From Epsilonproteobacteria bacterium tcs-49 (GTDB lineage: Bacteria > Campylobacterota > Campylobacteria > Campylobacterales > Sulfurovaceae): 64,000 bases of DNA. Below, piece after piece: positions 43,988-53,222 of this stretch. The stretch spans positions 144,592 to 208,591 of the forward strand of contig LLYS01000005.1 in the NCBI GenBank assembly GCA_002049495.1. Reading direction: 5' to 3'. The notes beneath the pieces were generated by a model that made no database searches, was not told the DNA's origin, and worked only from the letters and a program-made list of their open reading frames with translations. Numbering within the stretch: the first letter of the stretch is position 1; each line of letters opens with the position of its first letter. The position numbers and the translations under genes are program-made.

Positions 43988-44713
43988 AATGTAGAAAAAT
44001 TCCGGATGCAGGCTGTCGGCGTAGGTTCGTACGTAAGCGACCTTGTAGCCGTGGCGCTGCTCGATCTTGCTCACCTCCCCCACCGGAATGCCGGGGGTGA
44101 AAATATTGTCCAAACCACTTGTTTTTACCACGTCGCCGACGCTGATACTCATCCACTGGGGAATATATTTCACGATCATTTCGCGGTGGTTGAGGCCGTA
44201 GATCACCCCCGGAGCTTGCATATCCCCCACATACACCCCGTAGATACACTCATAGTCGGAATTGAGCAGCAGCATCGGTCTCCCCTGCTTTGCCACGACG
44301 ATCCCGGCACTGTAACTGCCGTCGACGGCGCCATAGACCCTGGAGGTGTTGTAATCATCGATACGCTCCAGCCACACGCGGTTGCTATTGACCAGATTGG
44401 CGTAGGCGATGACGTTGGTAAACTCCACACCCTTAAGCAGCGGTTTTTGCTCAAGGTCGTCAAAGCGCTCTTTATAACTTTGTAAAATGAGATTTTGTTT
44501 CGTAAGTTCGCGGAGCTGTTTCTTTTGCTCGGCGATGGTAGAAGCTTGACCGAAGTGGCGTTCAAAACTCTCCGTGACGGCCAACACAGCCTCAAAGTAG
44601 GAACTTTTGACGCTGTTGTAGCCCTCCAGAAAGAACGCCTGTATATCATCTTTTTGGAGGTAGATGAAATACAGCAGCAGTAAGGATAGTAAAAATCCCA
44701 GCTTTCTATCCAT
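43979..44713 (-). CDS. mreC: Rod shape-determining protein MreC
   Basis: A 244-residue protein with one N-terminal membrane segment (LGFLLSLLLLYFIYL, residues ~5-19), a coiled coil (~60-90) and periplasmic beta-barrel domains (ANRVW-type segment NSNRVWLERID, GVVVA-type AGIVVAKQG, GLDNIFTPGIPVGEV). It links MreB to the cell wall synthesis complex. It starts 8 bases after mreB. Confidence 0.93.
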   Translation of the reverse strand: MDRKLGFLLSLLLLYFIYLQKDDIQAFFLEGYNSVKSSYFEAVLAVTESFERHFGQASTIAEQKKQLRELTKQNLILQSYKERFDDLEQKPLLKGVEFTNVIAYANLVNSNRVWLERIDDYNTSRVYGAVDGSYSAGIVVAKQGRPMLLLNSDYECIYGVYVGDMQAPGVIYGLNHREMIVKYIPQWMSISVGDVVKTSGLDNIFTPGIPVGEVSKIEQRHGYKVAYVRTYADSLHPEFFYIIK

Positions 44714-44721
44714 AGATACTC

Positions 44722-45759
44722 TTATCTATGGTTGTTCAGCTGCTGCAGGATATCGATCTCCTCTAAAGCTTTTCCCGATCCGTTCGCGACCGCGAGAAGG
44801 GGATCGTCGGCGATAAATACGGGGAGCCTGACGATATCGGAAAGGTATTTATCCAGGTTTCTGATCAGAGCGCCGCCTCCGGTGAGCACGACCCCGTTTT
44901 CGACGATATCCCCCGCAAGATCCGGCGGCATCTGTTCAAGCACCTGCATCAACGCCTCTCCGATTTCGCGGATGGGATCGCGCATCGCGTCCTTGGCGTC
45001 TTCGCTGGTCAATTCGATAGAGGTCAACAGATTTTCCACACTGTCGCGCCCCTTGACCAGCATCTTAAGCTCCTGACGCAACGTCGTAGCCGTACCGATA
45101 TTGATCTTGATATCCTCCGCGGCTTTATCCCCGATAAGCAGGTTATACTTCTTCTTGACGTATTCCATGATCGCTTTATCGATCTTGTCCCCCGCAACGC
45201 GGATCGACTTGGAGATCACGAGCCCGCCCAGCGAGACGACGCCGATCTCGGTGGTACCGCCGCCGATATCGACCACGAGGTTACCGTTTGGTTCCTTGAT
45301 GGGCAACCCGGCCCCGATCGCTGCCGCCATAGGCTCTTCGATCAAAAACACTTCCCTTGCCCCTGCACTCAGCGCGGATTCACGCACCGCTTTACGCTCT
45401 ACCTGCGTTAAGCCGTAGGGAACGCAGACGATAATGCGCGGACGGATAAAACTTTTTCGCTTATGGGCTTTTTCGATAAAGTAACGGATCATCTTCTCCG
45501 TCATGTCAAAATCGGCGATCACCCCGTCGCGCATAGGGCGCACGGCTCTGATGTTGCCGGGGGTTTTCCCCACCATCTCTTTGGCTTCCTGACCGACCGC
45601 AAGGATCGCGTCTTCCCCCGTTCGTTCCTGTTTGACCGCGACTACGGAGGGTTCGTTGATTTCGATCCCCTTGCCCTTAACCAATACGATCGTATTTGCC
45701 GTTCCAAGATCTATCGCAAGATCGCTGGAGAAAAAACCAATTAATTTATCCAATAACAC
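44722..45759 (-). CDS. mreB: Actin-like cell shape protein MreB
   Basis: A 345-residue bacterial actin with phosphate-1 motif DLGTANTIVLVKGKGI (residues ~17-32), the phosphate-2 motif DIGGGTTEIGVVSLGG (~165-180) and the adenosine motif LTGGGALIRNLD (~290). It assembles membrane filaments that direct side-wall peptidoglycan synthesis. It lies between clpX and mreC. Confidence 0.97.
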   Translation of the reverse strand: MLLDKLIGFFSSDLAIDLGTANTIVLVKGKGIEINEPSVVAVKQERTGEDAILAVGQEAKEMVGKTPGNIRAVRPMRDGVIADFDMTEKMIRYFIEKAHKRKSFIRPRIIVCVPYGLTQVERKAVRESALSAGAREVFLIEEPMAAAIGAGLPIKEPNGNLVVDIGGGTTEIGVVSLGGLVISKSIRVAGDKIDKAIMEYVKKKYNLLIGDKAAEDIKINIGTATTLRQELKMLVKGRDSVENLLTSIELTSEDAKDAMRDPIREIGEALMQVLEQMPPDLAGDIVENGVVLTGGGALIRNLDKYLSDIVRLPVFIADDPLLAVANGSGKALEEIDILQQLNNHR

Positions 45760-45773
45760 TTTTACCCCTTAAT

Positions 45774-46976
45774 TTATGCACTTTTTTTAATAAAGACAGG
45801 TTCGCCCACTCCGTCGATCACCTCTTTGGTGATGACGATATTATACCCTTCATACTCGGGCAGATCAAACATGATATCGGTCATCGTATCCTCGATGATC
45901 GCCCGCAGCCCTCTGGCACCGGTTTTTCTATCGATCGCCTTTTGCGCGATCGCTTCGAGCGCTTCGGTTTCAAACTCCAGCGTCGTGTCATCAAGCTCGA
46001 AAAGCTTTTCATACTGGTGGACGATGGAGTTTTTGGGTTCAGTCAGAATACGCACCATATCCTCTTTGCTGATCTCATCAAGTGTCGTAATCACATGCAG
46101 CCGTCCGATCAGTTCGGGGATCATGCCAAAGTGGACCAAATCTTCGGATTCCACCTTCGTACTGAGCTGTTCCTGCTGCTTTTTCTCGCTATCATCCTGC
46201 CCGAAACCAAGAACGTTACTGCCGCTTCTTCGCTTGATGATATCCTGCAAGCCGTCAAAAGCCCCGCCGCAGATAAAGAGAATGTTTGACGTATCGATGG
46301 TGATAAAATCCTGGTTAGGGTGTTTTCTTCCCCCTTTGGCCGAGATGTTGACGCTGCTGCCCTCGATGATTTTAAGCAGTGCCTGCTGCACGCCTTCGCC
46401 CGAAACATCGCGGGTAATGGAGCGGTTTTCCCCAAGACGGGAAATCTTGTCGATCTCATCGATAAAGATGATCCCCTGTTCGGTTTTTTCCACATCGCCG
46501 TCCGCAGCCTGGTAAAGGCGCGTCAAGATATTTTCCACATCTTCACCCACATACCCCGCTTCGGTCAAGCTGGTCGCATCGGTGATGGCGATGGGAACGT
46601 CAAGCATCTTTGCGATGGTTTGCGCGATGAACGTTTTACCGCTTCCCGTGGGTCCGATCATCAAAACGTTGGATTTGCTGATCGCATCGTCTTCGTTACG
46701 GCTTGTTGATTTGAAAATCCGCTTATAGTGGTTGTAGACCGCTACGCTGATGATCCTTTTCGCTCTTTCCTGTCCGATCACGTATTTATCGAGATTGGCT
46801 TTGATCTCTCTTGGGATCAACAGTTCCGAACCGCCTTCAAACTCCTGCTCCGTCTCTCCGGAGATAATTTTGTATGCCGAAAGCACACAATTGGAGCAGA
46901 TATAAGCTTCATTTCCCGCTAACAGCGGTGTCTCTTTGCTTTCCTCTACACCGCAGAAGCTGCATACTTTACTCAT
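45774..46976 (-). CDS. clpX: ATP-dependent Clp protease ATP-binding subunit ClpX
   Basis: A 400-residue AAA+ unfoldase that feeds ClpP. The zinc-binding domain CSFCG...CSNC is at residues ~5-35, Walker A GPTGSGKT at ~108-115, Walker [10 protein letters not shown] at ~170-178, and the sensor region [11 protein letters not shown] near the end. The second of two adjacent ATGs (46976) is better spaced from AAAGGA. Its start overlaps lpxA by 8 bases. Confidence 0.96.
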   Translation of the reverse strand: MSKVCSFCGVEESKETPLLAGNEAYICSNCVLSAYKIISGETEQEFEGGSELLIPREIKANLDKYVIGQERAKRIISVAVYNHYKRIFKSTSRNEDDAISKSNVLMIGPTGSGKTFIAQTIAKMLDVPIAITDATSLTEAGYVGEDVENILTRLYQAADGDVEKTEQGIIFIDEIDKISRLGENRSITRDVSGEGVQQALLKIIEGSSVNISAKGGRKHPNQDFITIDTSNILFICGGAFDGLQDIIKRRSGSNVLGFGQDDSEKKQQEQLSTKVESEDLVHFGMIPELIGRLHVITTLDEISKEDMVRILTEPKNSIVHQYEKLFELDDTTLEFETEALEAIAQKAIDRKTGARGLRAIIEDTMTDIMFDLPEYEGYNIVITKEVIDGVGEPVFIKKSA

Positions 46977-47760
46977 CATTTTTCCTTTTAAAGGGAATTC
47001 CCCGTTCGGTTTGTAACACGAAATCACACAGTTTCGCGACTTTATCATTCTCACTTGTCGTTTTCAATTTTGCAGCGGCTTCCTTTATCGGCTTGCTGTT
47101 TCGAAAAATCGTTTTATATGCTTGGCGCAACGCATTGATATCGTCTTTATTCTCAAAATTACGTCTTAACCCCGTAAGGTTCAAACCGCGCATCTCCGCC
47201 CGGTTGCCTTCGCATAAACAGTATGGGGGCAGATCCTGCGTCAGGATGGAACCGCCGCCGATCATCGCGTACTCTCCGATTTTGCAAAACTGGTGCACGG
47301 CACTGACGCCGCCGATGATGGTGTTGCGCCCTACTTCCACATGTCCGGCGATCGTAACGGCGTTGACCAAAATCACGTTATCTTCTAAAATGACGTCGTG
47401 TGCCAAATGTACGTACGCCATGATCAGGCAGTTGTTTCCAACCTTTGTCACGCCGCCTCCGCCTTTGGTGCCGGCGTTGAGTTGTGCAAACTCGCGGACG
47501 GTAGTGTTATCTCCGATGACGAGTTTTACATCTTCGCCTTTATACTTCAAATCCTGGGGAATAGAACCGATAACGGCGTTATAAAAAATTTCACAATTTT
47601 TACCGATCGTCGTATCGCCGTCGATAATGGCACCTTGGCGGATGACGCTGCCCTCACCGATCTTTGCGTTTTTTGAGATAAAGGCGTAGGGACCCACCTC
47701 TACCCCGCTGCCCAGCTGTGCCCCCTCTTCGATAATCGCCGTGGGATGGATACGCTGCAT
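46969..47760 (-). CDS. lpxA: Acyl-ACP--UDP-N-acetylglucosamine O-acyltransferase LpxA
   Basis: A 263-residue left-handed beta-helix enzyme that performs the first step of lipid A synthesis. Hexapeptide repeats ([23 protein letters not shown]) run through residues ~8-190, and the catalytic His lies in MAYVHLAHD (~115-123). The C-terminal helical part has [11 protein letters not shown]. The fabZ-lpxA-clpX order shows the usual Campylobacterota arrangement. Confidence 0.96.
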   Translation of the reverse strand: MQRIHPTAIIEEGAQLGSGVEVGPYAFISKNAKIGEGSVIRQGAIIDGDTTIGKNCEIFYNAVIGSIPQDLKYKGEDVKLVIGDNTTVREFAQLNAGTKGGGGVTKVGNNCLIMAYVHLAHDVILEDNVILVNAVTIAGHVEVGRNTIIGGVSAVHQFCKIGEYAMIGGGSILTQDLPPYCLCEGNRAEMRGLNLTGLRRNFENKDDINALRQAYKTIFRNSKPIKEAAAKLKTTSENDKVAKLCDFVLQTERGIPFKRKNDE

Positions 47761-48207
47761 CTACTTATCCGTAATCATTGCTTTGAGTTCCGCTTCAGCC
47801 ACCAGCTTCTCATCCACATATGCTTTGGCATCGAAAAACCATACCTTGCCCTTATGCTTCAAGATACTCACCCGGTACTCCAAGCGGTCGCCCGGCGTTA
47901 CCGGAGAGCGGAATTTGGCCTTGTCGATACTCATAAAATATACGACCTTGTTTTTCGTATCCTCTTTATTTGCGTTGTCCAGGCTTTCAAAGGCAAGCAA
48001 GCCGCCGGCTTGTGCCAAGCCCTCGATAATCATCACTCCCGGATAGATAGGGTGGCCGGGGAAATGTCCCTGAAAAATCTCCTCGTTGGTCGTAACGTTT
48101 TTGTACGCGGTCATATCTTCTCCGGCGTTGAGTTCTACGACACGATCGATGAGTAAAAAGGGGTACCTGTGGGGTAAAATTTCTTGAATCTGCGTGACAT
48201 TTAACAT
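47761..48207 (-). CDS. fabZ: 3-hydroxyacyl-ACP dehydratase FabZ
   Basis: A 148-residue hot-dog-fold dehydratase of fatty acid synthesis. The motif [13 protein letters not shown] is at residues ~10-22, and the catalytic His and Glu are in [20 protein letters not shown] (~48-67). It directly abuts lpxA (no gap) as the first gene of the lipid A and cell-shape unit. Confidence 0.96.
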   Translation of the reverse strand: MLNVTQIQEILPHRYPFLLIDRVVELNAGEDMTAYKNVTTNEEIFQGHFPGHPIYPGVMIIEGLAQAGGLLAFESLDNANKEDTKNKVVYFMSIDKAKFRSPVTPGDRLEYRVSILKHKGKVWFFDAKAYVDEKLVAEAELKAMITDK

Positions 48208-48320
48208 TTTTATAACATCTTTCGTTTTTAACGTAGATTATATCGAAAAAGTGTTAAGAAAACAATTGAAATTGAATTGGTCGGGAAAAGGTTTTTGAAG
48301 CTATTTTAAAGGGTAAAGGT

Positions 48321-48345
48321 GAGACAGCGGAAGAACCGCTGTCTC
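48321..48345 (-). terminator. Hairpin terminator after the porin gene
   Basis: GAGACAGCGG (48321-48330), a 5-base loop and CCGCTGTCTC (48336-48345) form a perfect 10-base stem 18 bases beyond the porin stop. The following minus-strand sequence is only moderately T-rich. Confidence 0.7.
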
Positions 48346-48362
48346 AGGTATAAAGAAGGAGA

Positions 48363-49583
48363 TTAGAATGTGTATTTAACTTCTAATCTTGTGAAGTCGC
48401 TGGAAGACTCAGTTCCAGTAACTTGCATCTCTGTATCCATCATGCTGTAAAGCGCTTTAACATAGAAGTTGTCGCTCATTTGGTATTTCACAGAAGGCAT
48501 AAGCTCTGTTACGTCGTAATCGTCAGCACCTGCGTCGTTTTGCGCACCGTTAACTTCACCGTTAAGGTAATCAACAGCTACAGTTACTTTGTCCATTGTC
48601 GCGGAAGCGCCAAGAACGATTGCGTCAGCATCTTGCAAGTTACCTAGGTAAGCTTGCTCGAAACCGAAATCAGTAGCAGCGTCAACGTCATACGCAACAC
48701 CTGATGCAAGACCTAGACCAGATGTAACTACACCAGTTTGGTCACCGGTTTTACCGTAAGCAGCACTTACGTTGAACATATCGATATCAGCAGAAGCGTA
48801 GATTTTAGTCAATTCGTTTTCTCTTGTATCAGCAAGCGCAGTGTTCAAAGGACCAACGTTTGCAACGAAATCGTTAAGCGTCAAGTTTGTGTGTCTGAAC
48901 CCAACGTTAACCATGTCAAAGCTTGCATCAGCAGATACCGTGTAAGATTTGAACATGTTTTCGTGCGCCGCGTACCATGCGGAGAAATTTACCATCTCAA
49001 CAGAACCGATTACGGCTGCAGCAAGGATGTCGTCACCGTTATCGTTACCGGCAGCAGCAGTACCACCTGTAACAGCTAGCGTATTGTAGCCTGTGTTTGT
49101 GTTAGCAAACGCAGCACCTGCGAAAGTCACGGGACCAGCGTTGTACATAGCTACAAGACCGCTACCGATCTCATCATCGTTCCAAGGACTGGGGATACCT
49201 TGTTTACCGGCCATTACCGTTAGGTTCTCAACACCTGTGTATGTAAAGAACGCGTGCATAATGTTTAGGCCAGCGTTTGCGTCACCTGTCAAATCGTCAA
49301 GTGTAGCTTCACCCGCACCAACCAAAACGTTTGCAGTTACGTCGTCGTTTACGGGGATTTTCCCGTGAACACGGATTTTGTACTTGTGATCTTCACTTGC
49401 CCAGTTTGCAACTGTGTTCGCTTGAGTCCAGTTTGTACCGTCAAGCTCAGTGTCTTCCATTCTATATCTGATGTAACCTGATACATCTACACCTTTGATA
49501 GCCTCTGTAAGCTCAACAGCAGAAGCACTTGTCGCTAAACCTGCAGCGATAGCAGCAGCAGTACTTAGTTTCACTAATTTCAT
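48363..49583 (-). CDS. Outer membrane porin (MOMP/OprD-like)
   Basis: A 406-residue outer membrane protein. The signal peptide (residues 1-22, cleavage after SASA) is followed by a beta-barrel rich in alternating strands, typically ending with the Phe of RLEVKYTF. The segment GVDVSGYIRYRMEDTE is typical of major porins of Campylobacterota. Codon use differs from neighbours in favouring T- and A-rich synonyms, as expected for a highly expressed gene. Confidence 0.9.
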   Translation of the reverse strand: MKLVKLSTAAAIAAGLATSASAVELTEAIKGVDVSGYIRYRMEDTELDGTNWTQANTVANWASEDHKYKIRVHGKIPVNDDVTANVLVGAGEATLDDLTGDANAGLNIMHAFFTYTGVENLTVMAGKQGIPSPWNDDEIGSGLVAMYNAGPVTFAGAAFANTNTGYNTLAVTGGTAAAGNDNGDDILAAAVIGSVEMVNFSAWYAAHENMFKSYTVSADASFDMVNVGFRHTNLTLNDFVANVGPLNTALADTRENELTKIYASADIDMFNVSAAYGKTGDQTGVVTSGLGLASGVAYDVDAATDFGFEQAYLGNLQDADAIVLGASATMDKVTVAVDYLNGEVNGAQNDAGADDYDVTELMPSVKYQMSDNFYVKALYSMMDTEMQVTGTESSSDFTRLEVKYTF

Positions 49584-49916
49584 TCTTTCTCCTTGAATAA
49601 TTATCCTCGAAATTTAAGTTTGCACGAGTATTTTACCATAAAAGTACAAAAAGTCTTTAGCAGCCCCATAAAATTTAGATTTTCCACTTAGTGTGTATCG
49701 TTTAGTAACATGGCAGTTTTTTTTTGGGGAAAAATAACATTTTGTAACCGGTTTTCCCTGTTTTTCGGGGCTTATAGAGAAGATAAAAGCTATATTGATG
49801 CTATTTTATTTTCTTTTTTATCTTTTTGAGACGATTATGTTATCATTTATGACTTAATTACTCTTAAACTCTAAAACTATATAATATTTTTTCATTTCCA
49901 ACGAAAAGGGTTCTTT
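49584..49916. promoter_or_regulatory. Divergent AT-rich intergenic region between porin and bioD
   Basis: This 333-base gap holds no gene. On the minus strand a TAAAAT -10-like box (49630-49635), with T-rich DNA upstream, precedes the porin start with its AAGGAG site. On the plus strand TATAAT (49880-49885) lies 32 bases before the bioD GTG. A small CCC/GGG hairpin sits near 49757-49772. No RNA gene is recognised. Confidence 0.5.
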
Positions 49917-50558
49917 GTGCACGCCAAAACGATCTTTATAACCGCTACCAACACCGATGTGGGAAAAACCCACACCGCTTGCAAACTGATCAAGAGACTT
50001 TCTAAAAAGGGGTACCGCGTGGGGGCATACAAGCCCATCGAAACGGGAGTGCGCAAAACCCCCGAAGATGCCAAGAGGCTTTTAAAAGCGGTACAAAAAC
50101 ACAGCGGTATCTTTTTGGACAGGAAGCCAAACGATATCGTCAGCTACACGTTCGGCCTGCCGGCATCGCCTTTTGTGGCAAAGGGGGCGAAGCATATCTC
50201 TATCGCGACAATCGTAGAGGATATGAAACGGTTGCAGCGGGAGTGTGATATCTTGATTATCGAAGGGGCGGGCGGCTTGATGGTTCCGATTGAGAAGGAG
50301 GTTTTTATGTATGACCTGCTTTGCTTTTTAGACGCTTTGCCCCTTCTTGTCACCTCCAGTCGCCTGGGATCGATCAACGATACGATGCTGAGTTTGGACA
50401 AGCTGGGCGAGGATGCTTTGTGGTGCGTCAACCTCCACCAAGATGCCGATAGTTTTGCCCAGGTCACCAAACCCTTTTACGACAGCTATTTTACAAACTA
50501 CTATATCTTGCCCAAGGATCTGGACAGCCTGTGTGAAGGGATCCTTGAACGCCTTTAA
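49917..50558 (+). CDS. bioD: Dethiobiotin synthetase BioD
   Basis: A 213-residue ATP-dependent carboxylase that forms the ureido ring of dethiobiotin. The P-loop TATNTDVGKTHTA (residues ~9-21), KPIETGV (~39-45) and the IIEGAGGLMVPI segment (~113-124) are typical. It starts with GTG. Its end overlaps the convergent purU by 4 bases. No other bio gene is nearby. Confidence 0.93.
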   Translation: MHAKTIFITATNTDVGKTHTACKLIKRLSKKGYRVGAYKPIETGVRKTPEDAKRLLKAVQKHSGIFLDRKPNDIVSYTFGLPASPFVAKGAKHISIATIVEDMKRLQRECDILIIEGAGGLMVPIEKEVFMYDLLCFLDALPLLVTSSRLGSINDTMLSLDKLGEDALWCVNLHQDADSFAQVTKPFYDSYFTNYYILPKDLDSLCEGILERL

Positions 50559-51385
50559 AAGATCACCGTTTTATTGGCATAAACAAAGATGCGGTCTTCC
50601 AAAGCGTACTTAAGCGCTTTGGCCAGGACGATCTTTTCCACGTCGCGGCCGGCTTGCTGCATATCCTGCCAACTGTAGCTGTGGTCGATGCGGATAACGT
50701 CTTGGTAAATGATGGGGCCCTCATCAAGCATATTGTTCACAAAGTGCGCGGTGGCACCTATGATCTTGACCCCTCTGTTGTATGCCTGTTTATAGGGGTT
50801 CGCCCCGATAAAAGCGGGGAGAAAGGAGTGGTGGATATTGATGATTTTCTCTTCGTAATGTTTAACAAACTCGGGATTGAGAATACGCATATACTTCGCC
50901 AGCACGATATGATCAAACTCATACCGATCCAAAGTCGCGATCACCCGCTTCTCATGCTCGTCGCGATCAAGCCCTTTGGCACTGATGTGGTGAAAAGGGA
51001 TATCAAACTTTTCGGTCAGCCCGCGCAGATCGTCGTGGTTTGCTACCACCGCTTCGATATCCGCATCCAACTCCCCGTCGGCGTAGCGGATCAGGATATC
51101 GCCCAGGCAGTGGCTCTCCTTTGTCGCCATAATGACGATCTTTTTTCGCCGTGGGGGGATGATACGCACGTTGGCCCCCTCGGGCAGCAAAGAGTATAGT
51201 TCCTCTTGCAGCACCTGTATCTCTATCTCCCCGCTGATAACGCTGCGCATAAAAAACTTTTTATACTCACCGTCGACGAATTCACTGTTTTTTTCGATAT
51301 TGAGCCCGTGTTCGTAAAAAAGCCGGCTGATCTTGTATACCAGCCCCTTTTCGTCGTTACAATCGATCAATACTTTTACTTGCAC
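50555..51385 (-). CDS. purU: Formyltetrahydrofolate deformylase PurU
   Basis: A 276-residue enzyme that hydrolyses 10-formyl-THF to formate and THF. The N-terminal ACT domain (residues ~1-80, NDEKGLVYKISRLFYEHGLNI) is followed by a formyltransferase domain with IHHSFLPAFIGANPYKQA (~195-212, catalytic His) and ATAHFVNNMLDEGPII. The downstream neighbour flgH is unrelated. Confidence 0.94.
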   Translation of the reverse strand: MQVKVLIDCNDEKGLVYKISRLFYEHGLNIEKNSEFVDGEYKKFFMRSVISGEIEIQVLQEELYSLLPEGANVRIIPPRRKKIVIMATKESHCLGDILIRYADGELDADIEAVVANHDDLRGLTEKFDIPFHHISAKGLDRDEHEKRVIATLDRYEFDHIVLAKYMRILNPEFVKHYEEKIINIHHSFLPAFIGANPYKQAYNRGVKIIGATAHFVNNMLDEGPIIYQDVIRIDHSYSWQDMQQAGRDVEKIVLAKALKYALEDRIFVYANKTVIF

Positions 51386-51423
51386 TACCTATTCCTCATG
51401 AAAATTTGCGCAATTATAGCATA

Positions 51424-52146
51424 CTAAAAGGGCCAAACGCTTTTGATCGTTTTACTTGCCCATCCCTCTTCAGATACCTCTTTAAGATCACCCTGGGTCG
51501 TATAGTGGATCTTGGCGTCGGAGATATATTTTGAATCGATCTGGTTGTACTGGTCGATATCATAGGGGCGGATGACGCCGCTGAGCTGTATCATCTGCTT
51601 TTCGCCGTCGATCAGCAGCTCCCTGCTGCCCTGGATAAAGTAGTTGCCGTTTTCGAGCACTTTGATGATGCGCACCGATATCGTGGTGGTAAACTCCTCC
51701 GTTCGGGTATTGGTCCCCGAACCTTCAAAGCTGCTTTCACTTCCCGATTCAAAGCTCAAACTGCCGATCTTGTTGACTTTATTAACCAGACTGTCGATCG
51801 TGGAACTTTCCCCGCCATACCCCACGACGCCGCCGCCGAGATTGTTGCTGTTGGTTTTGCTGATACTTTTTTGCGCGGAGGAGGAGGTGTTGGCACTTTC
51901 CTGGATCACGACCGTGACGATATCGTGAACGCGCATCGCCTTTCTGTCGGCAAAAAGCGGGTTTTTCCCCTTGCCGAACAGGCTTCCCTGATTGCCGAAA
52001 CTGTCCTCTTGTTCCTTGCTTGGCATCTGCTCCACGTATTTGGGCGGCTGCATATCGATTCGCGGGTCAACGTAGGGCGCGTTGCAACCGCTGAGAACGA
52101 AACTTAAAACAAGTAAGGGGATGAGAGTGCGTAAAACGTTATTCAA
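51424..52146 (-). CDS. flgH: Flagellar L-ring protein FlgH
   Basis: A 240-residue outer membrane lipoprotein that forms the L-ring of the flagellar basal body. A lipoprotein signal with LSGC (Cys21) leads to the FlgH core: GSLF, DRKAMRVHDIVTVVIQESANTSS, and YFIQGSRELLIDGEKQMIQLSGVIRPYDI. A Ser/Gly-rich stretch (residues ~105-150) lies between. It stands alone here, divergent from yigZ. Confidence 0.94.
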   Translation of the reverse strand: MNNVLRTLIPLLVLSFVLSGCNAPYVDPRIDMQPPKYVEQMPSKEQEDSFGNQGSLFGKGKNPLFADRKAMRVHDIVTVVIQESANTSSSAQKSISKTNSNNLGGGVVGYGGESSTIDSLVNKVNKIGSLSFESGSESSFEGSGTNTRTEEFTTTISVRIIKVLENGNYFIQGSRELLIDGEKQMIQLSGVIRPYDIDQYNQIDSKYISDAKIHYTTQGDLKEVSEEGWASKTIKSVWPF

Positions 52147-52161
52147 TTTCTTTCCTTAGCC

Positions 52162-52190
52162 TTGGCATGGTATATGATATAATGTATAAT
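52162..52190 (+). promoter_or_regulatory. Strong promoter of yigZ
   Basis: TTGGCA (52162-52167), a 17-base spacer and TATAAT (52185-52190); a second TATAAT lies at 52178-52183. Either box places transcription start at about 52190-52197, downstream of the ATGs at 52167 and 52176. That supports a start at the ATC at 52205. Confidence 0.65.
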
Positions 52191-52204
52191 AAAAAGGACC
52201 GCTT

Positions 52205-52798
52205 ATCCAAACCGTCAAAGAGATATTTTCGGCCCAGACAGAGGTCAAACGTTCCAAGTTTAAAGCATATATCGTTCCATATTTACTGTTTGACGAATAT
52301 GAGAGAAAACTCAGGGAGGAAAACCCCAAAGCCAACCACGTGGTTTGGGCATACCGCCGGCAAAACGAACACTATCAGATCGTGGAAAACTGCAGCGACG
52401 ACGGGGAACCCAAAGGCACCTCCGGCCCGCCGGTACTCAATGTGATGCGTGGCGAAGAGCTGGTGGAGTGTGCGATCTTGATCGTGCGCTATTTCGGCGG
52501 GATCAAACTGGGTACGGGAGGTCTGGTCAGAGCGTATAAAGACGCGGCACTGGCAGCGGTAGCGGCGGCGGAGTTAACGCCCTTTGAAAACCAGAAAGAG
52601 TTGGCCTTTTTCATCCCCTACAGCGATATTTCAAAGGTGGAGTATCTGATGGCGCGCTTTGGCCTGGAGTTTGCCCGGCGCGATTTCGGACCGGAGGGGC
52701 TTGAGTGCAGCGTGCGGGTGGGCCAAAGCGACTTTGAAGCGTTTGAAAAGCAGCTTACCCCCCTAGCCCGAAATATAGCAGCACGGGATATAAAATAA
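52205..52798 (+). CDS. yigZ: YigZ/IMPACT family protein with an apparent ATC start codon
   Basis: A 197-residue protein of the YigZ/IMPACT family with TEVKRSKFKAYIVP near the N-terminus, NCSDDGEPKGTSGPPVL (residues ~62-78), RYFGGIKLGTGGLVRAY (~99-115) and a C-terminal EF-G-IV-like domain. The conserved N-terminus is in frame back to ATC at 52205, preceded by AAAGGA 6 bases upstream. An in-frame stop at 52190-52192 lies just before, and no ATG, GTG or TTG occurs before the GTG at 52340, which would cut the domain. The function is ribosome- or stress-related regulation in the family and is not settled. Confidence 0.85.
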   Translation: MQTVKEIFSAQTEVKRSKFKAYIVPYLLFDEYERKLREENPKANHVVWAYRRQNEHYQIVENCSDDGEPKGTSGPPVLNVMRGEELVECAILIVRYFGGIKLGTGGLVRAYKDAALAAVAAAELTPFENQKELAFFIPYSDISKVEYLMARFGLEFARRDFGPEGLECSVRVGQSDFEAFEKQLTPLARNIAARDIK

Positions 52799-53147
52799 CG
52801 GGGACGGTATACATATACCCCGGAATCCGTTGGCGCAGCAGCTCCGAAAGTTCCCGCGAGGGCGGTTCCTGCTCAAAGACCTTTTCCATCAGGCGCAGCT
52901 TGAAAACGATATCGGTGGCTTTGATGCCGATAAGGAAAAAGATCCACAGGTTGTAACTACCGCTTAAAAGTGCGGTAAACAAAACGAAATACAGTCCCGG
53001 GTGCATCGCGAAAAAAAGAAAAATATTGGTTTTATACACGGCGTAGGCTTTGGAGATCATCTGCTCGATCGTCTCCGCTTTCTGCCAGGAGAGTTCAAAC
53101 AGTTCCAAAAGCAGCAGCAACCCCGCGTAGAGTAAAACGCTTTCCAT
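52755..53147 (-). CDS. Small membrane protein of unknown function
   Basis: A 130-residue protein with an N-terminal hydrophobic segment (VLLYAGLLLLLELFEL), two central segments (residues ~42-60 and ~62-78) and a C-terminal one (~108-126). A charged loop KLRLMEKVFEQEPPSRELSELLRQR joins the last two. I do not recognise the family. It overlaps the convergent yigZ by 44 bases and is divergent from ccoI. Confidence 0.65.
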   Translation of the reverse strand: MESVLLYAGLLLLLELFELSWQKAETIEQMISKAYAVYKTNIFLFFAMHPGLYFVLFTALLSGSYNLWIFFLIGIKATDIVFKLRLMEKVFEQEPPSRELSELLRQRIPGYMYTVPVILYPVLLYFGLGG

Positions 53148-53154
53148 TATAATG

Positions 53155-53184
53155 TAGACCTTCTAATCGAAATGGTGATATAAT
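53155..53184 (+). promoter_or_regulatory. Candidate promoter of ccoI
   Basis: TAGACC (53155-53160), an 18-base spacer and TATAAT (53179-53184). The predicted start, about 53191, gives a leader of about 30 bases to the ATC at 53223. Confidence 0.45.
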
Positions 53185-53222
53185 ATCATACTTATTTACT
53201 GCAAGAGTTTAAAGGAAATACG

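Noticed and set aside
52167..52445. ATG-initiated reading frame at the start of yigZ
   Set aside because: It is in a different frame, reads as low-quality protein and begins upstream of or inside the -10 boxes; the conserved YigZ sequence is in the other frame.
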